Origin: Ignavibacteriota bacterium
Lineage (GTDB): Bacteria; Bacteroidota; Ignavibacteria; Ignavibacteriales; Melioribacteraceae
Length of the DNA: 38,142 nucleotides
NCBI GenBank assembly: GCA_013112585.1
Contig: JABFGH010000037.1
Location: 1-38,142 of the forward strand
Direction of reading: 5' to 3'
The translations under genes were made by a program, and so were the position numbers. Below are positions 1 to 8,788 of this stretch, piece after piece (positions within the stretch are counted from its first letter, which is position 1; every line of letters starts with the position of its first letter). Below the pieces are notes generated by a model. It was not told the DNA's origin. It saw only the letters and a list, made by a program, of their open reading frames with translations, and did not search any database.

Positions 1-208
1 CACTATCACCAGGTTGAACTAAATTCCAACTGCTATTAAGTTTATCCAAACTTTTCCACGCAGTTGATTCTGTTGTCCCAATATTCGAATCATTTCCTTG
101 ACTATTCGATATATAATATGTCGTTTGGGAAAAAATAGTTGAAGCTGTCAAAAATACAATCATTAGTACTTTTGAGATTTGGGGGAGTAAACTTCCATTA
201 TTTTTCAT
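1..208 (-). CDS. Secreted protein, N-terminal part, cut by window edge
   Basis: The reading frame starts with ATG at 208 and runs off the left end after 69 codons. Residues 1-36 look like a signal peptide: a short polar start, a hydrophobic stretch (VLMIVFLTAS) and a likely cleavage after IFSQ. The mature start (TTYYISNSQGNDSN, then a TAWKSLDKLN stretch and VQPGDS) resembles the opening of secreted right-handed beta-helix proteins, where such a segment precedes the first coils. That family call is an inference from a short piece and the enzyme activity, if any, cannot be read. A CRP-like palindrome lies about 60 bases upstream of the start. Confidence 0.6.
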   Translation of the reverse strand, partial: MKNNGSLLPQISKVLMIVFLTASTIFSQTTYYISNSQGNDSNIGTTESTAWKSLDKLNSSWNLVQPGDS

Positions 209-266
209 GATAAAACCTTTATTCTTAAAGTGAGTATTGTCACTATTTTTATTACTTATTTCTATT

Positions 267-282
267 TGTGAGCGTAATCACT
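267..282. promoter_or_regulatory. CRP-like palindrome (TGTGA-N6-TCACT)
   Basis: TGTGAGCGTAATCACT matches the TGTGA-N6-TCACA pattern of CRP-family sites at nine of ten half-site positions. It lies 59-74 bases upstream of the start codon at 208, a plausible place for an operator. The rest of the gap 209-569 shows no gene and no other clear signal. A single match in AT-rich DNA can be chance, and no CRP-family gene is in the window. Confidence 0.3.
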
Positions 283-569
283 TTTAGTGCCATATAATAT
301 TATTTTAAAGGTAAAATCGAATACATTAAAAAAAGGCTGGAAAAGTCGCTTTTATCAAACCAATATCATTATAAGATGAGTCTGTCCATTATATAAATTC
401 CATTTCTACCTGCAATAAATACATCGATTTTAGCCCAAATTAGTGGAAACATTGTTTGACAATGCAAACTTTTCTTTACACTTGCTTGGGTTAAATAGGT
501 TTAATTTAGTGGAGTGGATTGATCAAAATTAGGTTAAAAGTGGTTTGATTATTAAGAGAAATTATTGTT

Positions 570-1262
570 CTAATCACCAACCATCTTATACCCAATTCCA
601 TGAACGGTTAGTATTATTTTCGGCTTGTTGGGGTCCAGTTCAATTTTTTGGCGGAGTTTCAGTATGAAATTATCAACTGTGCGGGTTGTCGGGTGGGCAT
701 CGTAGCCCCATATTTCTTTTAATAAACTATCCCGACTTACAGTTTTATTTATATTTTTTTTCAAGAAACTTATTATCTCAAATTCCTTATGTGAAAATGA
801 AATTGAATTTCCATTTTCAAATGCGGTATATGTGTTAAAATCTACAACTATTCTACCTATTTGCATGTCATCCTTCTTTTCATTCGACGTAGTGTCTTTT
901 TCAGTTCTGCGCAAGAGAGCTTTAATTCTAGCTAACAACTCACGTAAGCTGAATGGCTTTGTAACATAATCATCTGCGCCTATTTCAAGACCCCGCACTT
1001 TGTCAATTTCTTCACCTTTTGCAGTGAGTAAAATTACCGGCGTGTTAATCCCTTCCTTTCTGATTTTTTTGCAAACATCAAAGCCGGAAATTTTTGGCAG
1101 CATAACATCAAGCAAAACTAAATCATAATTATTTACTTGAATTTTCTCCAAACCGATTTGCCCATCTTCAGCATAATCAACCTGGTAACCTTCAAATTCT
1201 AAATTATCTTTTAATCCCATTCTCATGTTTAATTCATCTTCAACAATTAATATTTTTTTCAT
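570..1262 (-). CDS. OmpR/PhoB-family response regulator
   Basis: This 230-residue protein is a two-domain DNA-binding response regulator. The receiver domain (about 1-120) shows the acidic pair E8/D9, the phospho-acceptor D52 in LVLLDVMLP, T80 and K102 in VTKPF. Residues 128-228 form the winged-helix output domain, with the recognition-helix region around TTRTVDNFILKLRQKIE and the closing hairpin GIGYKM. Length is normal for the family. It follows the kinase at 1291 on the same strand by 28 bases, so the two are very likely one operon and a cognate pair: the kinase phosphorylates D52 and the regulator then binds promoter DNA. The target genes and the signal cannot be read from the sequence. 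Confidence 0.95.
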   Translation of the reverse strand: MKKILIVEDELNMRMGLKDNLEFEGYQVDYAEDGQIGLEKIQVNNYDLVLLDVMLPKISGFDVCKKIRKEGINTPVILLTAKGEEIDKVRGLEIGADDYVTKPFSLRELLARIKALLRRTEKDTTSNEKKDDMQIGRIVVDFNTYTAFENGNSISFSHKEFEIISFLKKNINKTVSRDSLLKEIWGYDAHPTTRTVDNFILKLRQKIELDPNKPKIILTVHGIGYKMVGD

Positions 1263-1290
1263 ATTTATTACCTTAATCTTTTAATGAATT

Positions 1291-2838
1291 TTATACCCGA
1301 AAGTTCAATCGAAAAGTGCTGCCTTTACCAATTTTGCTTTGAATTTGTATATCTCCTTTATGAGCATCCATTATATGTTTTACAAGCGATAAACCCAAAC
1401 CGGTTCCCTTAATATCATGCACATCCCCCGTAGTCACTCTAAAAAATTTATCAAATATTTTAGTTTGATCTTCCGCTGAAATACCAACACCATTGTCTAT
1501 CACTTCAACAAAAACAAAGTTTTTATCCGTACCGGTTCTAACCTGAATTTCCTTTTTTTCATTACTGTATTTTATTGCATTATCAATTAAATTTATAACC
1601 GCTTCAGCAACTGCTTCCTTATCTACTTTTATTTCGGGAAGTTTAGAAAATGAATCGAAATTATATTTGAACCCTTCATTCATTAATTGAGTCTCAAATG
1701 TTAAAATTGAATTATTAACAATTACATTTAAATCTATAAATTCAAAATTATATTTTCTTTTGCCTGCTTCAATTTTTGAAAAACTTAAAATTGAATTAAC
1801 TATTTTACTCAGTCTATTTGTTTCATTGCTGATTATGCTGTAATACTCTTTTCGTTTTTCATCTGAATTTACTCTTCCCATCTCCAAGGTTTCTGCATAC
1901 ATGGTTATTAAAGCTAAAGGTGTTCTTAATTCGTGGGAAACATTTGATACAAAATCCGATTTAATTTGTGCAAGCCGGACTTCTTTTTTAATTAGTCTGA
2001 AGACAAACCAGAGTCCAAAAATTAAAACCAAACTTAAAATTATTAGAATAAAAAAATTATCGAACAATCTGTTTTTTGCTAAACCTTTTATCGTTTGCCC
2101 TTTTAATTGAATGCTGATATTGTAATCAGGGAAAAGCCATAATGCAAGACTTAAGTTCTCATTTTCAAAATCAAATTTATCAGTTGAATAAATTGTTGTT
2201 CGTGATTCATTTTTACCCGCCGCTATAACAAAATTTTCCTGCGTTGCCTGCTGAATTTTTTGTGATAGATTATCGATTATAAATTGCTTGGCATCCACAA
2301 CCATAATGCAAATTACTTTTTCGTTAAGTATTGTCAGCAGCAATGAAAATTTAGGATCAGATAATTCCCCCAGTGGTTCAATTTTATCATAACCTGATTT
2401 ATCAAATCGTTTAAGCTTTTCTATTTTTAATGTATTTAAACTTATTTCACTTTTAATATTTTCAACAATAATGTTTTTATCGATGCTATTATTTATCGTG
2501 TAATATTGATGATTATCAGAATCAGCATCTCCCGTTAAAAAGATCCCGATCAAAGCATTGTTTTCACTTAATAGTTTATTTAATTGTTGTTCGTTGTTTT
2601 CAATCTCCCCATCAAAATTAATATTCATAATTTTAATTTGATTTTTCCAACTGCTCACAAAATCTTCAGAGTATTGGTTTAGCGAAAATAAAATTGATTG
2701 AAGCTGATTTTGATAAATATTGGAAATCCTCTCTTCATCTTCGGAAAGGTTTGTTATTTGGAGAGTAACTACAATGATAATCGGCAATAAAACCAGCAGT
2801 GTTAAAAGGCTGCCTATTATTTTTAATGTTTTATTCAT
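1291..2838 (-). CDS. Membrane sensor histidine kinase
   Basis: This 515-residue protein is an inner-membrane sensor kinase. Transmembrane helices lie at about 7-29 and 261-281 and enclose a roughly 230-residue extracytoplasmic sensor region with no recognised family. The cytoplasmic part has a HisKA domain with the phospho-acceptor H302 in SHELRTP and an ATPase domain with the N box (NLIDNAIKYS, near 416-425), G1 box (DNGVGIS, 448-454), F box (FDKFFR) and G2 box (GTGLGLS, 478-484). All catalytic boxes are intact. It is the first gene of a two-gene operon with the regulator at 570-1262. The 256 bases upstream are shared with the divergent kinase at 3095. The signal is unknown. Confidence 0.93.
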   Translation of the reverse strand: MNKTLKIIGSLLTLLVLLPIIIVVTLQITNLSEDEERISNIYQNQLQSILFSLNQYSEDFVSSWKNQIKIMNINFDGEIENNEQQLNKLLSENNALIGIFLTGDADSDNHQYYTINNSIDKNIIVENIKSEISLNTLKIEKLKRFDKSGYDKIEPLGELSDPKFSLLLTILNEKVICIMVVDAKQFIIDNLSQKIQQATQENFVIAAGKNESRTTIYSTDKFDFENENLSLALWLFPDYNISIQLKGQTIKGLAKNRLFDNFFILIILSLVLIFGLWFVFRLIKKEVRLAQIKSDFVSNVSHELRTPLALITMYAETLEMGRVNSDEKRKEYYSIISNETNRLSKIVNSILSFSKIEAGKRKYNFEFIDLNVIVNNSILTFETQLMNEGFKYNFDSFSKLPEIKVDKEAVAEAVINLIDNAIKYSNEKKEIQVRTGTDKNFVFVEVIDNGVGISAEDQTKIFDKFFRVTTGDVHDIKGTGLGLSLVKHIMDAHKGDIQIQSKIGKGSTFRLNFRV

Positions 2839-3094
2839 TTTACAATGCTTTGTTGGAAGAATAAAATTATTAACAAAAATAAAAATTCTACTGATGCCTT
2901 ACTACTTAAATCTATTTTATACCTTCACTTAAAACTAAAAATTAAAGACCGTAGAATATGGTAGATTAAATAGAACTTTAATATATTCTAACTAAAATTT
3001 TTAATGATAAGTTTTAATATTACTTATCAAAGAAAATAAATTTAAGAGAGCAGTACTTTAGGAAATTATTCAATTATAAAAAGCAGAAATTTAC

Positions 3095-4999
3095 GTGGAA
3101 AAAGATTTTCAAAAGTTTTTCGAAAACGCGCCGGTAGGTTATTTTGTGCTTAACAAAAGCACTGTTATTAAAGAGGTAAATGCAGTTGGACTTAAATATT
3201 TGCGTGCATTAACTCAGAATGTAATAGATAAAAAGCTTACAGAATTTTTATCCGAAAGTGCGGGTGATAGACTCTCCTTTCATTTGGGCAGCATTTTTTT
3301 AACGAACGAGCCGCAATCATGCGAACTTTCAATCAGCCTGCCAAATGGAGCTAAAAAGAATGTTCAACTTTCTTCTTCGCTGATTACAATAAATAATGAA
3401 GACTTTGCTCTTTCCGTAATGACAGACATTTCGGATTTGAAAAAGAATGAACAAGATTACGAACATCATAAAAGAAAATTTTTAGCGGCAGTAGAAAACT
3501 CGAATGATGCAATACTTGTTTTGGATGCTGAACTAAACATATTGGAAAGTAATAATAAAACAAAAACCATTATTGAATATACCCCTGATGAACTTTTAAA
3601 ACTAAATATCAGCGATTTAATTGTGCCCGAAGGTGAAACGGACTTAAAAATCTTTGGTCAATTCTTTAAGTCGCGTAAAAGTGAAGGTACATGTTTTATA
3701 CGCAACAAATCGAATAATAATTTTAAAGTAAACTATAGAATAGTACCGCGATTCAGTAATGATCAGCATTTACTGTTTTTAAATTTATTTGAAGATGAAA
3801 ATGGAGGTGGAACAGCAGGAGCTTCGGCTGTTCAATCTACCGAAATTTTTAATGATGTAAATTTTGCTGCTGCCAAAATAAACAAGCAGGGAAGTCTGGT
3901 TTATTCAAATAACTATTTGCTTAACCTAATAGGCAAACAACAAGATCAAGTTTTAAACTCCAATTGGTTTAGTGAGATTTTTGATTCTGATTTTTCCGAG
4001 CAATTAAGAACTGAACTGGAAACTGCTTTGAAAAACGGTAAGAACTTATTTGAATTCAATACAGATATAATTTTTGGAGAAAAAGAAACAAAAAATATTT
4101 CCGGTTCCGTCATAATAGAAAGAGACTCAGACAATGAGTTTTTAGGAGCAGTTTTAATTGGGTTAGATACTTCGCACGAAAAAGAATTACTAAAAAGTAT
4201 TGAGGCTTTGAATCAAAAAATTGAATCGAATGATGAAGTAATGAAAAAGAGCGAGGCTGAAATTTCCGAGCTTAATGCTAAACTTATCAAAGTTAAAAAT
4301 GAATTAAAACATTTAAGTGCTGATAAAGATCAATACTTATCAATAATTGCGCACGATCTCCGCAGTCCCTTTTCTGCTCTTTACGGATTTACTGAATATG
4401 TTTACAACGATTTTGAAAAGCTTACTAAAGATGAGCTTCGGGATAATTTTAATAACATCTACAAATCGGCAAAGAGTATGTATAATTTGCTGGATAATTT
4501 ATTACAATGGTCAAGAATCCAATCCGGTAAAATTAAGTATGAGTCTTCCCAAATTAATGCGGCAAAAATAGTCAACACAGTTTTAGAACTTTATAAAGTT
4601 ATTGCCGAGAAAAAGGGAATTGAAATTATAAATAATATTGACGAAAATATATTTGTAACAGCCGATGAAACAATGCTGGAAATTACATTGAGAAATCTCC
4701 TTTCAAATGCGGTTAAGTTTTCAGAGCGAAATTCAAAAGTGTGGATTTCCTCAGATGAAGAAGATGGTGAAATTAAATTTACGGTTGAAGATGAAGGCAT
4801 TGGAATTGATAAAGATGTGCTTCCAAAATTATTTAAGCTGCATCAAAACAAATCAACCCCGGGCACCGAAGGTGAAGAGGGGACGGGTCTTGGGCTTTTG
4901 TTATGCAAAGAATTTGTAACGAAAAATAAAGGTAAAATTTGGGTGGAAAGTAAAGTAGGAACAGGAAGCAGTTTTTTCTTCACACTTCCCGCAGCATAG
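3095..4999 (+). CDS. Soluble multi-PAS histidine kinase
   Basis: This 634-residue protein has no signal peptide or membrane helix, so it probably works in the cytoplasm. Three PAS-like segments (about 1-117, 125-235 and 250-362) are followed by a coiled-coil linker (about 363-412), a HisKA domain with H420 in IIAHDLRSP, and an ATPase domain with an N box (LRNLLSNAVKFS), DEGIGI and GTGLGL. The first PAS opens with the typical FENAPVGYFVLN. The start is GTG at 3095: an in-frame stop lies at 3077-3079 and no ATG lies between. No receiver domain or neighbouring regulator on the same strand is present, so it may act as an orphan kinase or through a regulator encoded elsewhere; its divergence from the kinase/regulator pair suggests, but does not prove, cross-talk. 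Confidence 0.92.
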   Translation: MEKDFQKFFENAPVGYFVLNKSTVIKEVNAVGLKYLRALTQNVIDKKLTEFLSESAGDRLSFHLGSIFLTNEPQSCELSISLPNGAKKNVQLSSSLITINNEDFALSVMTDISDLKKNEQDYEHHKRKFLAAVENSNDAILVLDAELNILESNNKTKTIIEYTPDELLKLNISDLIVPEGETDLKIFGQFFKSRKSEGTCFIRNKSNNNFKVNYRIVPRFSNDQHLLFLNLFEDENGGGTAGASAVQSTEIFNDVNFAAAKINKQGSLVYSNNYLLNLIGKQQDQVLNSNWFSEIFDSDFSEQLRTELETALKNGKNLFEFNTDIIFGEKETKNISGSVIIERDSDNEFLGAVLIGLDTSHEKELLKSIEALNQKIESNDEVMKKSEAEISELNAKLIKVKNELKHLSADKDQYLSIIAHDLRSPFSALYGFTEYVYNDFEKLTKDELRDNFNNIYKSAKSMYNLLDNLLQWSRIQSGKIKYESSQINAAKIVNTVLELYKVIAEKKGIEIINNIDENIFVTADETMLEITLRNLLSNAVKFSERNSKVWISSDEEDGEIKFTVEDEGIGIDKDVLPKLFKLHQNKSTPGTEGEEGTGLGLLLCKEFVTKNKGKIWVESKVGTGSSFFFTLPAA

Positions 5000-5026
5000 T
5001 AAATCGTTCTCTCTTAAGCAGAATAA

Positions 5027-5491
5027 TTACAAATTCTCCGCTCTAATAAATGTAATATAATCAACACCGGCAGGCTCACCGCCGTTTTGTTTTATCTGTA
5101 AATTTATTTGAGAACGGTGATGTGAGCCGTGCGTGATTAACTGCGTAAGTATATCCGAAATTTTATTCTTATATATTTTACCTTTAGAAGTTTTATAATC
5201 TACTTCCTCATTAAGCTTTTCCTCGCTTGCATTCAAAAGAAATTTTCTAAATTCCAATTGATTATCAGATGCAAGAGCACGGCATTTACTAATTGATAAA
5301 TTTGACCAAACTTTTATTATTGGTCTCGGCGATTTTAGAATTCTACTAAGCCAAAGTTTTTCTGCTAATAGAATGTGCGCCAATAATTCAATTGATTCTT
5401 TTTCACTGCTCTCTTGATTAGCTAAGCATTCAGTAATTACAGAATTAGCCCAATAGTTAAACTCAAATAATTTCTCGAAATAAGTTTTCAT
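5027..5491 (-). CDS. DinB-family four-helix-bundle protein
   Basis: The ATG at 5491 gives 154 residues, the usual length of the DinB/YfiT metalloenzyme fold. The frame stays open upstream to 5605, but the added 38 residues are lysine-rich and lie outside the fold, so the internal start is preferred. The three expected metal-ligand histidines are present: H39 in ELLAHILLAEKLW, and H121 and H125 in ITHGSHHRSQI. The opening YFEKLFEFNYWANS is typical of the first helix. Members include thiol-dependent S-transferases and many damage-inducible proteins of unknown role; the substrate here is not known. It is a single gene between two plus-strand genes and overlaps neither. Confidence 0.85.
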   Translation of the reverse strand: MKTYFEKLFEFNYWANSVITECLANQESSEKESIELLAHILLAEKLWLSRILKSPRPIIKVWSNLSISKCRALASDNQLEFRKFLLNASEEKLNEEVDYKTSKGKIYKNKISDILTQLITHGSHHRSQINLQIKQNGGEPAGVDYITFIRAENL

Positions 5492-5613
5492 TAAAACCCT
5501 CAATAAATTATCTACAATTTTTATTTGGTATTTTATGTTAGTTGTTTTTAGTGCTGAAACTAATTTACTACATTTATTTGTAATTTTTTTAAAAAAATCA
5601 TTCAATTATTTAA

Positions 5614-7401
5614 ATGGTAAAAAAGTTAATTATGAATAATATTGTAAAAGCAGCTTTTCTGATTTTATTACTCTTAGCAGCATCCGTAATTGCACAGCCC
5701 GCGCGTATTATAATAGATGAGAATTTTGAAGACTGGTCAACAGTTCAGCCGATTTATCAAGATGCTATTGGTGATCAGCTATCGGGTAGTTTGGATTTCA
5801 GCGATATCTATATTTTAAATGATGAAGATTATTTGTTCTTAAACATTAAAGTTGGAGCAGAAATTAATCTTCAATCCAATAACTCAATTACACTTTATAT
5901 CGATACTGATGAGAACATTTCAACAGGACTATTAGTTGAAGGAATTGGTGCAGAATTAGAATACACTTTTGGAAGCAGAAGAGGTACTGTTAGATTAAAT
6001 GGAATCACAAAAAACATAAGGCATGAGGATATTGGTGTAATAGCAGCCCCAACAGTAACTTCAAATACTTTTGAATTATCCTTGAACAGAAACACGGACA
6101 TTCCCGGTTTAGGTATCCTATTTAGTTCACCGGTTATTAAGGTTGTTCTTAAGGATAATGGCTCAGGAAGGGATAAACTGCCGGACGAAAGCGGCGGTAT
6201 TGAGTATAATTTTAATTCTATTATGCCGGAATACTCTCATAGTTATTCAGTTAAAAAGAGTGATGGCGATTTACGGGTAATGACTTATAATGTTGAGTTC
6301 GACGGATTATTTGATCCATCTAACATTCCCCACTTTACCAGAATATTTAAAGCGGCGGAACCCGATATAATTATTTTTGAAGAAATTTATAATAAATCTT
6401 CTCAGCAGACAGCAGACCTTATAGAAACAATGATTCCTTCAAATGACGGCGAACATTGGTTTAATTCCAAACAAGGGAATGATATAATTGTTGTTAGTAA
6501 ATTTCCGGTAACTGCATCAAGTGCAATTGACGGCAATGGTGCTTTTTTGTTAGACTTAACATCAAGGTATGATTCCGAACTGCTGGTAGTTGGTGCGCAT
6601 CCGCCGTGCTGTGATAATGATTTTCAACGCCAGCAGGAGATTGATTCAATAATGGCTTTTGTAAGAAATTCTAAAAATGGCATTGGAGAAATTCCAATTA
6701 CGGAGGGTACACCAATTTTAATTGCGGGTGACATGAATTTAGTTGGGCTTGCAAGGCAGCTAAATACTTTTATTACCGGTGATATTTTTAATGAGTCTCA
6801 ATATGGACCGGACTTTAACCCCGATTGGGACGGCGGAAATTTTGAAGATGCTAAACCTAAGGTCACAAATTCCCCGCATGTTTTTACATGGTACGATGAA
6901 GGCAACTTTGGTCCCGGAAGATTAGATTTTATTTTCTATTCCGGTTCTGTAATGGAGTTAACAAACTCATACACAATGTTCACCAACAGTATGGATGAGG
7001 ATACCTTAACTGCATATAACTTAAATAAATTTGATGCAACAAGCGCTTCGGATCATTTACCTGTTGTTGCTGACTTTACTTTCCCCGGTATAACTTCAGC
7101 TTCTATCAATACTATAATTCCAAATGAATTCAGGCTGATGCAGAACTATCCAAATCCTTTTAATCCTAAAACTACAATTGAATTTAGTTTGCCAAACAGT
7201 AAAAAAGGCGATTCATTTTTAACTAAAATGAATGTTTATGATATTCTTGGTAATGAGGTTGCACAGTTGATAAATCAATCACTTTCCCCCGGCAATCATA
7301 AAATAAATTTTAACATTAAAAATCTATCTACAGGTATTTACATTTATCAACTTTTATATGATGATTATTCGGCATCAAAAAAAATGATCGTTTTGAAATA
7401 A
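5614..7401 (+). CDS. Secreted endonuclease/exonuclease/phosphatase-fold enzyme with T9SS tail
   Basis: This 595-residue protein starts with a signal peptide (about 1-28, cleavage after VIAQ; an ATG six codons in is an alternative start). Residues 35-200 resemble a CBM9/DOMON-like beta-sandwich (DENFEDW, then DIYILNDEDYLFLNI). Residues 218-488 carry the endonuclease/exonuclease/phosphatase motifs: N226 in MTYNVEF, E257 in IIIFEEIY, H329 in GAHPP, D373 and N375 in AGDMNLVG, D438 in LDFIFYSG, and the catalytic pair D480-H481 in SASDHLP. Residues 505-595 are a type IX sorting domain with NYPNPFNP. The full set of catalytic residues suggests an active Mg-dependent phosphodiesterase or phosphatase exported to the surface; whether it cuts DNA, sugar phosphates or lipids is not visible. 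Confidence 0.88.
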   Translation: MVKKLIMNNIVKAAFLILLLLAASVIAQPARIIIDENFEDWSTVQPIYQDAIGDQLSGSLDFSDIYILNDEDYLFLNIKVGAEINLQSNNSITLYIDTDENISTGLLVEGIGAELEYTFGSRRGTVRLNGITKNIRHEDIGVIAAPTVTSNTFELSLNRNTDIPGLGILFSSPVIKVVLKDNGSGRDKLPDESGGIEYNFNSIMPEYSHSYSVKKSDGDLRVMTYNVEFDGLFDPSNIPHFTRIFKAAEPDIIIFEEIYNKSSQQTADLIETMIPSNDGEHWFNSKQGNDIIVVSKFPVTASSAIDGNGAFLLDLTSRYDSELLVVGAHPPCCDNDFQRQQEIDSIMAFVRNSKNGIGEIPITEGTPILIAGDMNLVGLARQLNTFITGDIFNESQYGPDFNPDWDGGNFEDAKPKVTNSPHVFTWYDEGNFGPGRLDFIFYSGSVMELTNSYTMFTNSMDEDTLTAYNLNKFDATSASDHLPVVADFTFPGITSASINTIIPNEFRLMQNYPNPFNPKTTIEFSLPNSKKGDSFLTKMNVYDILGNEVAQLINQSLSPGNHKINFNIKNLSTGIYIYQLLYDDYSASKKMIVLK

Positions 7402-7481
7402 TTTTAGAAATACAAACTTGCATAAATGCTTCAACATTTTAGCTTTGTAATTAATAAGTTCAAAAAGTTTAAGGTCTGTAA

Positions 7482-8546
7482 ATGAAAAAAACAAATATGG
7501 GAGTAGGTTTAATATTTGTGTTGTTGTTTATTTCATCAGTAACACATTCCCAAAATCTTATTGTAGGTACCAAAATTGCGGAACCATTTGTTGTAAAAGA
7601 AGCAAATGGTAAATGGTCAGGGGTTTCATTTGAATTGTGGAATGAAATTGCCGATGAAATGAATGTTGAATACACAATTAAGCAATACGACTTGGAAGGT
7701 TTGATTGATGCGGTTTCAAAAGGTGAGGTAGATATTGGTGTTTCTCCTTTAACCATAACTGCCGATCGTGAAAAGATATTTGATTTTTCTCATCCTTATT
7801 ATATAACCGGGTTAGCAATTGCTGTTCCGGCAAAAGATGAGGGTGGTGTTTTTTCTGTTATCGGCAGATTTCTTTCAACAGAATTTTTAGGAACTCTATT
7901 AATACTTCTTTCTATTTTAGGCGGTGTTGGAGCTTTAGCTTGGTTTTTTGAAAGAAGAAGAAACAAAGAAGATTTTGGAGGAAGCACTGCAGAGGGTTTA
8001 TTTTCAGGAGTTTGGTGGGCTGCTGTTACTATGACAACGGTTGGATATGGTGATAAGGCTCCGAAAACTGTTGGCGGAAGAATTGTTGGTCTAATTTGGA
8101 TGTTCGCCGCTTTGATAATAATTTCCGGTATTACCGCCGCAATAACATCGGCATTAACTGTAAAGCAGCTCGATTCACAAATTCAGGGTTTAAATGATCT
8201 GCGCCGTGCTAATGTTGGAAGTGTTAACGGTTCTTCGAGCGAAGAATTTTTAAGAGGAGAAAAATTGGTTAGCAAACTTTTTGATAAGCCGATTGATGCA
8301 GTGAACGCTTTAGCAAAAGGCAAAATTGATGCCGTTGTTTATGATGCCCCGATTTTAAAGTATCTTATTAAATCACAAAACTTGAATAAAAAAATAAAAG
8401 TACTGCCTTCAAATCTGCAGCCGCAGCATTATGGATTTTCATTACCGAGCGGAAGTAAAATAAGGGAAAAAGTTAATCAGATACTTCTTGAAAAAACTAA
8501 TGAAAGCCAATGGCAGGATGTAATTTTTAATTATTTTGGCGATTGA
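7482..8546 (+). CDS. Glutamate-receptor-like ligand-gated K+ channel
   Basis: This 354-residue protein has a signal peptide (1-23), then a periplasmic amino-acid-binding domain of the SBP_bac_3 family split by a two-helix ion-channel pore. Lobe 1 spans about 25-118 and includes R96 in TADREKIFDFSHPYY, the arginine that binds the ligand carboxylate in this family. The pore has a helix at about 135-156, a pore loop with the K+ filter TTVGYGD (185-191) and a second helix at about 200-225. Lobe 2 (about 240-354) holds NGSSSEEF and D288 in VVYDAPI, which matches the amino-group ligand. This is the layout of GluR0-type prokaryotic ionotropic receptors. The likely role is K+ flux gated by an extracellular amino acid; the ligand itself is unknown. 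Confidence 0.9.
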   Translation: MKKTNMGVGLIFVLLFISSVTHSQNLIVGTKIAEPFVVKEANGKWSGVSFELWNEIADEMNVEYTIKQYDLEGLIDAVSKGEVDIGVSPLTITADREKIFDFSHPYYITGLAIAVPAKDEGGVFSVIGRFLSTEFLGTLLILLSILGGVGALAWFFERRRNKEDFGGSTAEGLFSGVWWAAVTMTTVGYGDKAPKTVGGRIVGLIWMFAALIIISGITAAITSALTVKQLDSQIQGLNDLRRANVGSVNGSSSEEFLRGEKLVSKLFDKPIDAVNALAKGKIDAVVYDAPILKYLIKSQNLNKKIKVLPSNLQPQHYGFSLPSGSKIREKVNQILLEKTNESQWQDVIFNYFGD

Positions 8547-8607
8547 AGATTTAATTTAATGTGATGTAAAAAAATATTTAGAGTAATTATTTCTTAATAA
8601 CAAATTG

Positions 8608-8649
8608 CCGCGACCTTTTCCGAAGGAATCACTATGTGACAGGTCGTGG
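8608..8649. repeat. Palindrome module A, left copy, interrupted
   Basis: The arms CCGCGACCT (8608-8616) and AGGTCGTGG (8641-8649) pair with one G-T wobble. The same palindrome at 9485-9504 has a two-base loop, so here 24 bases separate the arms where the other copy has two. Confidence 0.7.
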
Positions 8650-8670
8650 AAGGATGACCCCACCCAAACC

Positions 8671-8741
8671 GGCTTTAGCCGAAATGGAAGCTATCATTGG
8701 GCTAAAACCTCAATTTAGTTTTTGTATAAATCCCCCGGCAT
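8671..8741. repeat. Palindrome modules B and half of C, left copy
   Basis: TTTAGCC (8674-8680) pairs with GGCTAAA (8700-8706); an ATGG and a CATTGGGCTAAA track are shared with 9350-9386. Then CCCCGGCAT (8733-8741) matches the left arm of the complete hairpin at 9408-9427, but the right arm is missing. The order B then C is the same on both sides of the tandem array. Confidence 0.65.
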
Positions 8742-8788
8742 GATGACGCTGTGTGGAAGGTAGGAAATTAATTTTGATCGAAAAATAT

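Noticed and set aside
5492-5605. N-terminal extension of the DinB-like protein
   Set aside because: The extra 38 residues are lysine-rich, outside the fold, and the internal ATG gives the family's normal length.
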